Source of the DNA: VRUE01 sp963817905
Lineage (GTDB): Bacteria; Actinomycetota; Thermoleophilia; Solirubrobacterales; 70-9
DNA: 64,000 nt
Reading direction: 5' to 3'
Assembly: GCA_963817905.1 (NCBI GenBank)
Contig: CAWFPS010000003.1
Coordinates: 124,001 to 188,000, forward strand
The notes under the pieces were generated by a model. That model saw nothing but the letters and a program-made list of their open reading frames with translations, ran no database searches and was not told where the DNA came from. Position 1 is the first letter of the stretch. Each line of letters opens with the position of its first letter. Positions 9,283 to 21,391 of this stretch are shown piece by piece. Both the position numbers and the translations under genes were made by a program.

Positions 9283-9753
9283 ATGGGCTGGATCACCAGG
9301 AAACGGGCGCTTGCGGCGCTCGGCTGCGCTTGTGCGCTGGGCATCGCGGGCGTGGCTTTCGGTTACTTCACCTCGAGCGGTTCGGGCACCGGTTCGGCAG
9401 CGGTAGGTTCGAGCTCGGCCGTGACGCTGCACGCCTCGATCTCCTCCAACCTCTATCCGGGCTCCTCCTCACCGGTGACGCTCTCGGTCGACAATCCCTC
9501 CTCGGGCGTGCAGCGGGTCGGCACGGTCAGCCTGGCGAGCATCTCCGTCGACGGGGAACACTCGAGCTGCGCCACCACCCTCACCGGCGGCAACCCCGAC
9601 TTCACGATGGCCTCGGTCCCGGTCAACCAGGTCTTCCCTCCCGGCAACGGCCAGAGCGTCTCCGCCACCGGAACGCTGGCGATGAACGAAACCGGGACCA
9701 GCCAGGACGGCTGCCAGGGCGCGACGCTGACCCTGCACCTGACCAACAACTAG
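9283..9753 (+). CDS. small exported AYFT-type (SipW/TasA-like) surface protein
   Basis: The 156-residue protein begins with a basic start, a hydrophobic core and GYFTSSGSGTGSA, which matches the signal-peptide style of SipW-dependent or TasA/camelysin-like proteins (alanine/glycine-Y-F-T followed by Gly/Ser). The mature part is a single beta-sandwich-like domain of about 120 residues with three Cys (in SSCATT, DGCQG and the leader). The start follows a good purine-rich site (AAGGAACGAAAGGGACG). It is the first gene of a three-gene operon. Known relatives form matrix fibres or surface coats; that role here is inference. Confidence 0.7.
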   Translation: MGWITRKRALAALGCACALGIAGVAFGYFTSSGSGTGSAAVGSSSAVTLHASISSNLYPGSSSPVTLSVDNPSSGVQRVGTVSLASISVDGEHSSCATTLTGGNPDFTMASVPVNQVFPPGNGQSVSATGTLAMNETGTSQDGCQGATLTLHLTNN

Positions 9754-9794
9754 CCCGCCAGCACCGCAACGAGGCCACTCGACCAAGTCGAGAG

Positions 9795-10565
9795 ATGTCG
9801 CACCGCCGGATCGCCAGGCGCGGAGGAGCCCTCCCCAGGGCGCTCGTCCTCCTGGCCGGGATCGGCGGCTGCCTCGGCGCGGTCGCCTACGCCGCGACAC
9901 CCGGCAAGCCGGTCGCTGCTCCAGCCAGCCCGGAGCAGCGGGTCGGCACCGCGCGCCTGCCGCGGGCCAGGATCACCCAGCACCCCGAGAAGGTGGCGAC
10001 CTCGGCGAGCGCCCGCTTCGGCTTCCGCGCCCGCGGACACAGGCCGCGCTTCCAGTGCCGCCTCGACCGGCGAGGCTGGAGGGCCTGCCGGGCGCCGGTC
10101 ACCTACAACGGGCTGGCGACCGGCAGCCACAGCTTCGCGGTGCGGGTGCGGGGAAAGCATCGTCGCCACGGCCGGGCGACCCGCTTCGGCTGGCAGCTCC
10201 TGGAACCGAGGGACTTCTCGATCGAGCCACAGCTTTCCGGCTTGGGCGCCCTCTATCCGGGTGCTCCGGCGCTGCCGCTGCCGGTGAGGATCTCCAACCC
10301 CAACCCGGTGCCGATCTTCGTCACCAGCGTGCATGCCACGGCGACCGCCGGGCCGCTGGGCTGCGACCCGGCCGCGAACGTCATCCTCAGCGACTCCGGC
10401 GCCTCGAGCGCGACGCCGCTGGAGGTCCCGGCGGGAGGGTCGGTGAACCTGCCGGCGCCGGGGATCTTCCCCCCGGCGATCCAGCTGCGTGACCTGCCGG
10501 TCAGCCAGGACGCTTGCCAGAACGGCCAGTTCGCGCTCGCCTTCTCGGGTGAGGCGCGGGGATGA
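9795..10565 (+). CDS. exported protein of the AYFT operon
   Basis: The ATG at 9795 begins a 256-residue protein with a signal peptide (MSHRRIARRGG, hydrophobic core, cleavage near AYAATPG). The segment at about 50-130 is basic with Cys residues (FQCRLDRRGWRAC), resembling the short extracellular Cys repeat seen in many actinobacterial surface proteins. The C-terminal half (about 145-256) is a beta-sandwich similar in character to the product of the gene before it (LPVRISNPNPVPIFVTSV). It sits 41 bp after gene one, and its stop overlaps the next start in an ATGA arrangement, showing translational coupling. A much longer frame reading antisense through the MMPL gene is not the real gene. Confidence 0.65.
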   Translation: MSHRRIARRGGALPRALVLLAGIGGCLGAVAYAATPGKPVAAPASPEQRVGTARLPRARITQHPEKVATSASARFGFRARGHRPRFQCRLDRRGWRACRAPVTYNGLATGSHSFAVRVRGKHRRHGRATRFGWQLLEPRDFSIEPQLSGLGALYPGAPALPLPVRISNPNPVPIFVTSVHATATAGPLGCDPAANVILSDSGASSATPLEVPAGGSVNLPAPGIFPPAIQLRDLPVSQDACQNGQFALAFSGEARG

Positions 10566-12430
10566 GGCCAGCCGTGCGAACCGGCATCGTCGGCGCCGCG
10601 ATCCTTGCCGCGCTCGCCGTGCTCGCCTGTGGCTCGGCCCTCGCCTACTTCACCGCCAGCGGCGCGGGCAACGCCTCGGCTGGGATCTCCAAACTCGCAG
10701 CCCCCTCGCCCAGCGCTACGCCGGCCCTGGGCGGGACGGTCGTGCTGCTCTGGAACGCGATCAACCCGCCGGGGTCGGGTGCGGTTACCTACACGGTCGA
10801 ACGCGACGGCGGCAAAGTCGGCGGCGGTTGCACCGGGACGATCGCCGGCACCACGACCTGTACCGACAGCGGCCTCGGGCCCGGCACGCACACCTACGTC
10901 GTCACCGCCAAGTGGCGCTCGTGGACGACAAGTAGCTCACCCGCCTCGGCGACGATCGAACTCGGGCCGCTCGACCACTTCTCGCTCAGCGCCGAATCGG
11001 CGACTCCGGCCGTGGGCGAAGTCGACGGCCTGACGATCGTCGCGCAGGACGCCAACGGCCTCACCGTGACCAGCTACGGCGGCTCGCACAACATCACCTT
11101 CTCCGGCGCCTCGCCCGCCCCGGACGGAACGAAGCCGACGGTTGCGAGCAAGTCGGGCTCGGCCACCGCCTTCGGCAAAGCGACCTCGCTCAGCTTCGAC
11201 GAAGGGGTGGCCGAAGCCTCCGGTGCGAAAAACGGGGCAATGAAGCTCTATGAGAGCGGGGCCGTCGACATCGATGCGAGCGACGGCTCGGTCGCAACCG
11301 CAGTGCCGCTGCACGCCCTCGCCGCGGCAGGGGAAGCGACGGAGCTGGGACTCACGGCCGCATCGACCGCACCGGTGGCGGGCAGTGCCGATGCGCTCAG
11401 CGCGATCGCGCTCGACGACTACGAAAACGTCGCCACCTCCTACGCCGGCCCCCACGCTCTCACCTTCTCGGGGGCATCGGCCAGTCCCAACGGGACGGCA
11501 CCGACGGTCTCGAGCTCGACCGGCGCCGCGGTCGCGTTCGGGGCGGCGACGACGATCGCGTTCAGCGCCGGCAAAGCGAGCGCGACGGGCGCCAGCAACG
11601 GGGCGATGACCCTCTACGGGAGCGAAACGGCAAAAGTGAAAGCCAGCGATGGCTCGATCTCGACCCCCGCGACCCTGACCGTCACCGTCAGTCCGGGGAC
11701 AGCTGCCGCCTTCTCGCTTGCCGCCGCCGACACCACTCCCAACGCGGCCGCCAACGACAACCTCACGACCACCGCGCTCGACGCCTACGGCAACACCGCG
11801 ACCAGCTACACCGGCACCCACAACATCACCTACTCCGGTGCGGCCGGAAGCCCCAACGGGACATCGCCGACAGTCACCGACAGCTCCGGCACGGCGGTCG
11901 AGTTCGGCACCGCCACCGCGATCGGCTTCAGCTCCGGGGTCGCCAAAACCTCGAGCTCGAAAAACGGCCGGATGAAGCTCTACGCGGGCGGGCCGGCCGG
12001 CATCGGCGCCAGCGACGGCACCGTCTCAAGTGCCACCCCGCTCGAAGTCACCGTCTCCCCCCTCGCCGCGTCCCGGCTCGCCTTCGCCGGCACGGCGATC
12101 GGCACCGGCAGCCTCAGCTCGCCCTGCCTCTTCACCTGTACGGTCACCAGCCTCGGCAACAAAGGAACCGTGACCGGAAAGGTCGCGGTTACCGACACCT
12201 ATGGCAACACGGTCTCCGGCCTGGGCAGCGGCCACGCAACCAAAGTGACGACCAGCGGCAGCGGCACGGTCAGCGGCACGCCGCTCACCATCCCCAACAG
12301 CGGCGCCGCCGAATCGGCCACCTCGTTCACCTTCACCTCGAAATCCAACGGCAACTTCACCGAAGCGCTGACCCTCGCGACCTCCTCCGGCACCACCTAC
12401 ACCAGCGCCACCCTGACCGCGAGCAGATAG
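10562..12430 (+). CDS. large AYFT-type exported protein with tandem repeat domains
   Basis: The 622-residue protein starts with a signal peptide ending in LAYFTASGAG, the same type as the first operon gene. Residues about 55-130 look like an FN3-type domain. Three tandem repeats of about 120 residues follow (starting near 140, 263 and 384), each with a TPxxxxxD opening, a TSYxGxHxxTFSG core and a NGxMxLY segment, then a degenerate fourth unit from about 505. There are few Cys, consistent with an extended surface fibre or adhesin. It overlaps gene two by ATGA. No sortase motif or C-terminal anchor is seen, so retention at the surface must be by another route. Confidence 0.75.
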   Translation: MRPAVRTGIVGAAILAALAVLACGSALAYFTASGAGNASAGISKLAAPSPSATPALGGTVVLLWNAINPPGSGAVTYTVERDGGKVGGGCTGTIAGTTTCTDSGLGPGTHTYVVTAKWRSWTTSSSPASATIELGPLDHFSLSAESATPAVGEVDGLTIVAQDANGLTVTSYGGSHNITFSGASPAPDGTKPTVASKSGSATAFGKATSLSFDEGVAEASGAKNGAMKLYESGAVDIDASDGSVATAVPLHALAAAGEATELGLTAASTAPVAGSADALSAIALDDYENVATSYAGPHALTFSGASASPNGTAPTVSSSTGAAVAFGAATTIAFSAGKASATGASNGAMTLYGSETAKVKASDGSISTPATLTVTVSPGTAAAFSLAAADTTPNAAANDNLTTTALDAYGNTATSYTGTHNITYSGAAGSPNGTSPTVTDSSGTAVEFGTATAIGFSSGVAKTSSSKNGRMKLYAGGPAGIGASDGTVSSATPLEVTVSPLAASRLAFAGTAIGTGSLSSPCLFTCTVTSLGNKGTVTGKVAVTDTYGNTVSGLGSGHATKVTTSGSGTVSGTPLTIPNSGAAESATSFTFTSKSNGNFTEALTLATSSGTTYTSATLTASR

Positions 12431-12431
12431 C

Positions 12432-13343
12432 TCAGGCGCGCGGCTCGAGTTGGATCTCGCGCCCGGCGCGGGGCACGCCCGCCGCGATCTCGGCGCTGCG
12501 CTCGCGCTCGGCGTTGAGCTGGTGGCCAAAGAGGATCGCCAGGTTGCCGATCCAGAGCCAGACAAGGAGCGCGACGAAACCGCCGAGGGTGCCGTAGGTC
12601 TTGTCGTAGGAGCCAAAGTGGGAGACGTAGAGGGCGAAGGCGGCGGAGGCGACCGCCCAGACGGACAGGGCGACCAGGCATCCCGGGGTCACCCAGCGGA
12701 AGCCGCGCAGCCTCGCGTTCGGCGCCGCGTAGTAGAGGAGGTCGACGATGAGCACGAAGACGGCCACCATCACCGGCCACTTGGCGAGGCTCCAGACCGC
12801 CACGGCGGTGTCGCCGACCCCGATCGGCTCGGCGACCGCGGCGACGATCGGGCCGGTGAGGACGAGGCCGAGCGCCAGCAGCGCCATCGCGACCACCATC
12901 GCCAGGGTCACCGCCAGCTGCAGTGGCCGCAGCTTCCAGAACGGCCGGCCCTCTTCGGTTTCATAGATCGCGTTGGAGGCGCGGATGAAGGCGCCGACGT
13001 ACCCCGAGGCCGACCACAGCGCCAGCGCCAGGCCGAGGAAGAAGGCGAATCCGGCGGCGCTGCGGTTGGAGACGACCGAGTCGATCGGCCCTTCGAGCGT
13101 TTCCGCGGCGGAATCGGGCCCGATCGAGGAGACGATCCCGGTCAGGCTTTCTGTCGTCGCCTGCCCGTCGCCGAACAGCCCGACCAGCGAGACCATCGCG
13201 ATCAGCGCCGGGAAGAGCGAGAGCAACCCGTAATAGGTCAGCGCCGCCGCCCAATCGGTGAGATTGCCCTGGCGGAACTCGACCGCCGCGCGCCTCAGCG
13301 TCGCCCGCAGAGTCCGCCGCTGCGCATCTGCGTTTCTTCCCAT
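12432..13343 (-). CDS. YihY/BrkB family inner-membrane protein
   Basis: The 303-residue protein has six predicted membrane helices and the family pattern: DWAAALTYYGLLSLFPALIA near residues 30-50, GYVGAFIRASNAIYE near 115, a DLLYYAAPNAR segment near 205 and a KTYGTLGGFVALLVWLWI helix near 250, followed by QLNAE. The family was long annotated as ribonuclease BN in error; its members are membrane proteins of unclear, possibly transport, function. It converges with the AYFT operon with 1 bp between stops. Confidence 0.88.
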   Translation of the reverse strand: MGRNADAQRRTLRATLRRAAVEFRQGNLTDWAAALTYYGLLSLFPALIAMVSLVGLFGDGQATTESLTGIVSSIGPDSAAETLEGPIDSVVSNRSAAGFAFFLGLALALWSASGYVGAFIRASNAIYETEEGRPFWKLRPLQLAVTLAMVVAMALLALGLVLTGPIVAAVAEPIGVGDTAVAVWSLAKWPVMVAVFVLIVDLLYYAAPNARLRGFRWVTPGCLVALSVWAVASAAFALYVSHFGSYDKTYGTLGGFVALLVWLWIGNLAILFGHQLNAERERSAEIAAGVPRAGREIQLEPRA

Positions 13344-13424
13344 CCCCCCTTTCTACCCGCCAGGCTGCCAACCGCATCGCCTTCCAGGCGTGAAGGCCGC
13401 TCGCCGCGCCGAGCCAGTTGCGCC

Positions 13425-14473
13425 ATGCGCGATACTCAACCGGTGGATACTGGCGGCGTACCCAAATCTGATGGCGCGCCGGACGCGGCTCCCGATGCGA
13501 AGCGCGACCTGATCGTGATCGGTACCTCCGCCGGTGGAGTGGAAGCGCTGAAGTACCTCGTCGCCGACCTGCCGGCCGACCTGCCGGCGGCGGTGCTGGC
13601 GGTCCTGCACATGATGTCGTCGGGGCCGAGCCGCCTGGACGCGATCCTCGACCGGGTCTCCAAGATGCCGGTCACCCTGGCAGCCGATGGCGAGCGGCCC
13701 GAGCGCGGGCACGTCTACGTCGCTCCGCCTGGCTTCCACACGCTGTTGCAGGGTGACTCGATCCAGCTCAGCGATGCGCCTCCCGAAAGCGGTTACCGGC
13801 CCTCGATCGACCAGTTCTTCCTCAGTGCCGCGAGGGCGTACGGCCGCCGGGCGATCGGTGTCGTACTGACCGGCACGCTCAGCGACGGGGCCGAGGGGCT
13901 GCGTTTGATCAAGGCCCACGGAGGCGCCACCGTGGTGCAGGACCCCGACGACGCGAGCTTCGACGACATGCCCCGCAACGCGATCGAGCAGGTCGAACCC
14001 GACCGGATCGCACCGCTGGAGGAGCTCGGCGGCGTGCTCTGCGAGCTGCTCGGCGTACCGCACCCGAAGGGGAAAGCGGCCGGCTCAGCCGTACTCGGGC
14101 CGCCCCGCAAGCCGTCAGAGCTAAGAGCCGTGCTCCTCACCTGCCCGACCTGCGGCGGCGTGCTGGTCGAGCACGCCGACGAGGAGGTGTTCAAGTTCAC
14201 CTGCCAGACAGGTCACACCTACACGCCGGAGAGCCTGGTCGAGAAGCAGCACACCGACCTGGAGGCGGCGCTGTGGCAGGCGGTCCGCATGTTCAAGGAA
14301 CGCACCGAACTGCTGCGGATGATCGCGACGCGAATCCCAGACAAGACCGCCTACATGGAACACGCGACGCTGAACGAGCAAGCCGCCACCGCCGCCGCCC
14401 AGGCGATTGAAATCCGCGCCATGATCCTGCGACTCCAGGGCACCGCCGGTAGGGTCACGACGGAGGCGAACCA

Positions 14474-14477
<4 letters not shown>
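13425..14477 (+). CDS. cheB: CheB-type protein-glutamate methylesterase without receiver domain
   Basis: The ATG at 13425 gives 350 residues. The CheB catalytic domain holds Ser35 (GTSAGG), His62 (LHMMSSG) and Asp154 (TLSDGAEGL), matching the Ser-His-Asp triad. The usual N-terminal receiver is absent, so activity cannot be gated by CheA phosphotransfer in the standard way. A C-terminal extension at about 238-270 holds C240xxC243 and C260xxxH264, a probable zinc ribbon, then a helical tail. Its stop overlaps the CheR start (GTGA). No methyl-accepting receptor or CheA lies in the window, so the pair probably serves a non-chemotactic signalling path. Confidence 0.9.
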
Positions 14478-16333
<1,856 letters not shown>

Positions 16334-16348
<15 letters not shown>

Positions 16349-16915
16349 CGTGCGCCGCAGCTCCGCGTAGCCCTGCGTGAGCGGGACGTTGGCCTGCATG
16401 GCGTGACTCGAGCGGGCTCGCAGGTTGCGAGCGTGGAGGCGCACCTGCTCGCTCCAGGCGCGGATGGCCAGACGTTGCTCGCGCTCCGCGTCGGCGTTCC
16501 AGTCGAGTACGAAGAAGCAGTAGGTAAGGCGAGAAGCCGCGTCGAAGGCAGCTGAGAAAAAGGCGACCCGAGCGGCCGGGACGATCGATTCGACGACCTC
16601 GTTCATCTCCTCGGAGGTGGCGAGGAGGAAATGCTCGCGGAACTCGCGCAGCTCGTTGCCGCGCCCGCTCGCGAGCAGGTCTTCATCCTTTTTGCTGAAG
16701 CCCTCCCGAAAACTGAAGTTCAGCATGTCGCCGGCCACGCTCAGGCACGGGTCGAGGGTGCTGCCGACGTCGTAGAGGACGGAGAACTGGCCGGCGAGCG
16801 CGGCTGAGAGCCGCTCCATTTGCGAGCCGCTCAGCGACAGGACCCGGATGCCCGGCAAGGGACCAGCCGCACGAGGAGCCGGATCGGGGGAATTCTGCGT
16901 CTCCATAGTCACCAC
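16334..16915 (-). CDS. DUF2294/MpsC-like protein
   Basis: The 193-residue protein matches by eye the DUF2294 (Na-translocating/MpsC) pattern over about 45-145: a GDMLNF strand, then LLASGRGNELREFREHF, EMNEVVESI and a VAFFSAAFDAASRLTYCFFVLD strand. The usual function is unclear; MpsC has been linked to membrane-potential and CO2/bicarbonate systems in staphylococci, which may not apply here. There is no TM segment. ATG starts at 16915 and 16906 are both possible. It overlaps the convergent cheR end by 15 bp. Confidence 0.5.
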
Positions 16916-16959
16916 TCAGAGTACCCAACCGCCTGGGCGGGCAAGCCACGTTTGCGCCG

Positions 16960-17275
16960 CTACCCACCGCGGGGCATGGCCCGGGTCCCGTTCTCCAGCA
17001 GCCCCGCCACCGCCCGCGCCAGCTGCTCGCCGTCGCGGGTGAGGACGTACTCGGTGTGCGGGGGGCGGCCGGGGACGAGGTGGCGCTCGATTATGCGGGC
17101 CGCCTCGAGCTGCTCGAGGCGCTCGGAGAGGGTGGTCGGGGAGACGCCGGGGAGGGACTGGCGGAACTCGTTGAAGCGGGCGGCACCGCTGGCGCAGGCG
17201 TAGATCGTCGCCAGCGTCCAGCGGCGCTCCAGCAGCGTCGCCGTCGCCCGCATCTCGGCGGGGACGGGCGCGCAG

Positions 17276-17295
<20 letters not shown>
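16960..17295 (-). CDS. HxlR-type winged-helix transcriptional regulator
   Basis: The 111-residue protein shows the HxlR pattern: an N-terminal Cys pair (CRSC, residues 5-8), an RRWTLATIYA helix, NEFRQSLPGVSPTTLSERLEQLEAARIIER as the winged helix, and a TEYVLTRDGEQL wing. The GTG at 17295 keeps the Cys that are typical sensors in this family, and it overlaps the end of lon by 20 bp; a later ATG at 17253 would drop them. Cotranscription with lon is likely. The ligand or redox signal is unknown. Confidence 0.82.
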
Positions 17296-19583
<2,288 letters not shown>

Positions 19584-19594
<11 letters not shown>

Positions 19595-19614
19595 TTTCTG
19601 TAGTTAGTCTTAGA
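19584..19614. promoter_or_regulatory. imperfect inverted repeat at the lon start
   Basis: TCTAAG at 19584-19589 and CTTAGA at 19609-19614 form 6-bp arms around 19 bp. The site is directly over the lon start and its upstream side, where a repressor could act. The spacing does not match the HspR box (7 bp), so the binding protein is unknown. Confidence 0.3.
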
Positions 19615-19676
19615 ACAGGATAGCGCAGGCACGAGCGGCGGCCGCCACGACTGGCCAGTCCGTTACGGTTGCCGCC

Positions 19677-20012
19677 GTGAAGCCGGAACGCGCCAGGGAA
19701 CTGCTCGATCGCGAGCGGGAGCAGGTCGAGAAGGAGATCGCCGCAGTCGAAGGCGAGGGCGCCGAGGAGAGCGACGCGCGGGTCGAGCCCGGTGACGCCG
19801 ACTCGGAGAACCTCTACCAGGACGAGTTCGACGCCGGCCGCCTGCAGGACCTGAAGCGCAAGCTGGACGCGATCGAGCGCGCCGAGGCCCGCCTCGGCGC
19901 CGGCACCTACGGCATCTCAGTGCAAAGCGGCGAGCCGATCCCGGACGAGCGCCTCGAGGCCTTCCCCACCGCCGAGCTGACGGTCGCCGAGCAAGAGCAC
20001 CGCGCCGGCTGA
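19677..20012 (+). CDS. TraR/DksA-like protein lacking the zinc-finger cysteines
   Basis: The 111-residue protein (GTG start) has the DksA/TraR form: a long charged coiled coil (about 1-72) and a C-terminal segment GTYGISVQSGEPIPDERLEAFPTAEL (split here from about 74 to 100). In zinc-type relatives this region has Cys-x-x-Cys before GEPIP and a second Cys pair after the Leu; here the positions read SVQS and TVAEQ, so no zinc site is possible. Such zinc-free members may still reach the RNA polymerase secondary channel. It is divergent from lon. Confidence 0.8.
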   Translation: MKPERARELLDREREQVEKEIAAVEGEGAEESDARVEPGDADSENLYQDEFDAGRLQDLKRKLDAIERAEARLGAGTYGISVQSGEPIPDERLEAFPTAELTVAEQEHRAG

Positions 20013-20027
20013 CCCGGCAGCACCTCG

Positions 20028-21275
20028 TCAGGGACCCAGCGAGGCGATCGAAGTGACCACGACCCCGTCGGGGCGGGTGTAGGTGGGGCTGTCGGCGACA
20101 ACCACGAGCAGGGCGCCGCAGTTCGCACTGGCCTCGGAGGAGAGCTTCTCCCGCATGGCCAGGAGGTTGGCCGCCCCCTCCTCGACCCGGTTGTGGCCGA
20201 GCTTGACCTCCACCCCGACCCAGCGGCCGTCGACCGTCTCGACGATGGCGTCGATCTCAAGGCCCTTGTTGTCTCGGTAGAAGCGAACCGAGCCGCGGTG
20301 GGGCTGGGCGTAGACCCGCAGGTCGTGGATCGCCTGCGACTCGAAAAGGAGCCCGGCGAGCTCGATCTCCGCTCCGAGCAGTCGCTGCGGGGTGGCACCC
20401 AGCACCGCAACCGCCAGCGAGGGGTCGGCGAGGTGTCGCTTGGGGGCCGCCACCAGCCGCACGCGCGAGCGAAGCCACGGCTTCCAGCTCGGCTGGTCCT
20501 CGATCAGGAACAGGCGGCTGAGCGTCGCCAGGTAATCGTGCAGGGTGACGTCGTTGAAGGGCTCCTCCGCGGCACGGCCGATCGTCCGCAGCGACGCGTT
20601 GGTGGCGACGTTGCGAGCGTAGGAGGCCAGCAGGCGCCGGACGGCATCCGGATCGCGCTTGACGCCGTCGACGCGCCGCACGTCGGCATTGACGATCGTC
20701 TCGATGTAGTCGGCGTTCGCGTCCAGCGCATCGGCGGCCGAGAGGCCGAGATTGTCCGGCCAGCCACCGATTGCCGTGGCCTCGATCGCCTCGGTCACAC
20801 TGAAATCTTGGGACTCCGACCGGGCCGGTTCCCCGGCCAGCAGCGCGCCGAGGGAGACGGCTCCGCTGGAAAGGCCGCGCTCGAGCAAGGTCATCGTCCG
20901 CATCGCGACGGGGGCGATCCGGCGCGCCCCGGTGTGGCTGGCCTGCTCGTCACCTGGCGTAGAGGAGCCGGTGAGCAGGAAGAGGCCCTTCGCGCCGAGG
21001 TCGTCGATCCGTCCCCGCACCGCGTTCCAGACCCCCGCGGCGAGCTGATACTCGTCGATCAGCCGCGGGTTCTCGCCGTCCAAAACGAGGCGCGGATCGG
21101 TTTGGGCGGCGGTGAGCGCGGCGAAATCCCGGTCCAGGCGCACCTCTGAGGCCGCAAAGCCCCTTGCGGTCGTGGTCTTGCCGACCGCCTTGGGCCCGGT
21201 GACGAGGACGGCGCCGTGGGTGCGCAGGCGCCCTTCGATCAAACCCTCGATGACTCGTTCGCGTTGGCTTGTCAT
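20028..21275 (-). CDS. ATP-binding protein with C-terminal DUF4143
   Basis: The 415-residue protein has a Walker A near residue 28 (GPKAVGKTTTA), a Walker B-like acidic strand (RLIDEYQ near 92), a sensor-like LLTGSSTP near 120 and a C-terminal DUF4143 region with a PD-(D/E)xK-like strand pattern (LEIDAIVET, VGVEVKLG near 340-365). The DUF4143 fold is related to restriction endonuclease-like nucleases. Members are often found in mobile or stress-associated loci, and their function is not established. Four 23-bp direct repeats precede the start (21301-21388), implying tight autoregulation or an origin-like binding array. Confidence 0.85.
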   Translation of the reverse strand: MTSQRERVIEGLIEGRLRTHGAVLVTGPKAVGKTTTARGFAASEVRLDRDFAALTAAQTDPRLVLDGENPRLIDEYQLAAGVWNAVRGRIDDLGAKGLFLLTGSSTPGDEQASHTGARRIAPVAMRTMTLLERGLSSGAVSLGALLAGEPARSESQDFSVTEAIEATAIGGWPDNLGLSAADALDANADYIETIVNADVRRVDGVKRDPDAVRRLLASYARNVATNASLRTIGRAAEEPFNDVTLHDYLATLSRLFLIEDQPSWKPWLRSRVRLVAAPKRHLADPSLAVAVLGATPQRLLGAEIELAGLLFESQAIHDLRVYAQPHRGSVRFYRDNKGLEIDAIVETVDGRWVGVEVKLGHNRVEEGAANLLAMREKLSSEASANCGALLVVVADSPTYTRPDGVVVTSIASLGP

Positions 21276-21300
21276 GGCCTTTCCTGCCTGGGAATCCCTT

Positions 21301-21388
21301 TTTACTTTAGGGATTGTACTCGATTTACTTTAGGGATTGTACCCAAGCTACTTTATAAATTGTACCCGCATAACTTTAGGAATTGTCC
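21301..21388. promoter_or_regulatory. four direct repeats of exact 23-bp period before the DUF4143 ATPase gene
   Basis: Copies begin at 21301, 21324, 21347 and 21370 with the core TACTTTAGGGATTGTAC (the fourth has AACTTTAGGAATTGTCC). Read on the gene strand each copy contains TACAAT. The third copy departs most (TACTTTATAAATTGTAC). The A/T-rich block lies 26 bp before the ATPase start and ends just past the stop of the NhaA-type gene, so it most likely serves the ATPase gene as an operator or iteron array. Confidence 0.8.
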
Positions 21389-21391
21389 GAT

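Noticed and set aside
7161..9794. A 1134-residue plus-strand open frame that spans the MMPL gene
   Set aside because: The 5' two thirds are antisense to MMPL with low-complexity charged sequence; only the part from the ATG at 9795 has a signal peptide and protein-like domains.
12450..13424. Plus-strand open frame upstream of cheB, antisense to the BrkB gene
   Set aside because: The BrkB protein on the other strand is complete and typical; the plus frame is a compositional shadow. cheB starts at 13425.
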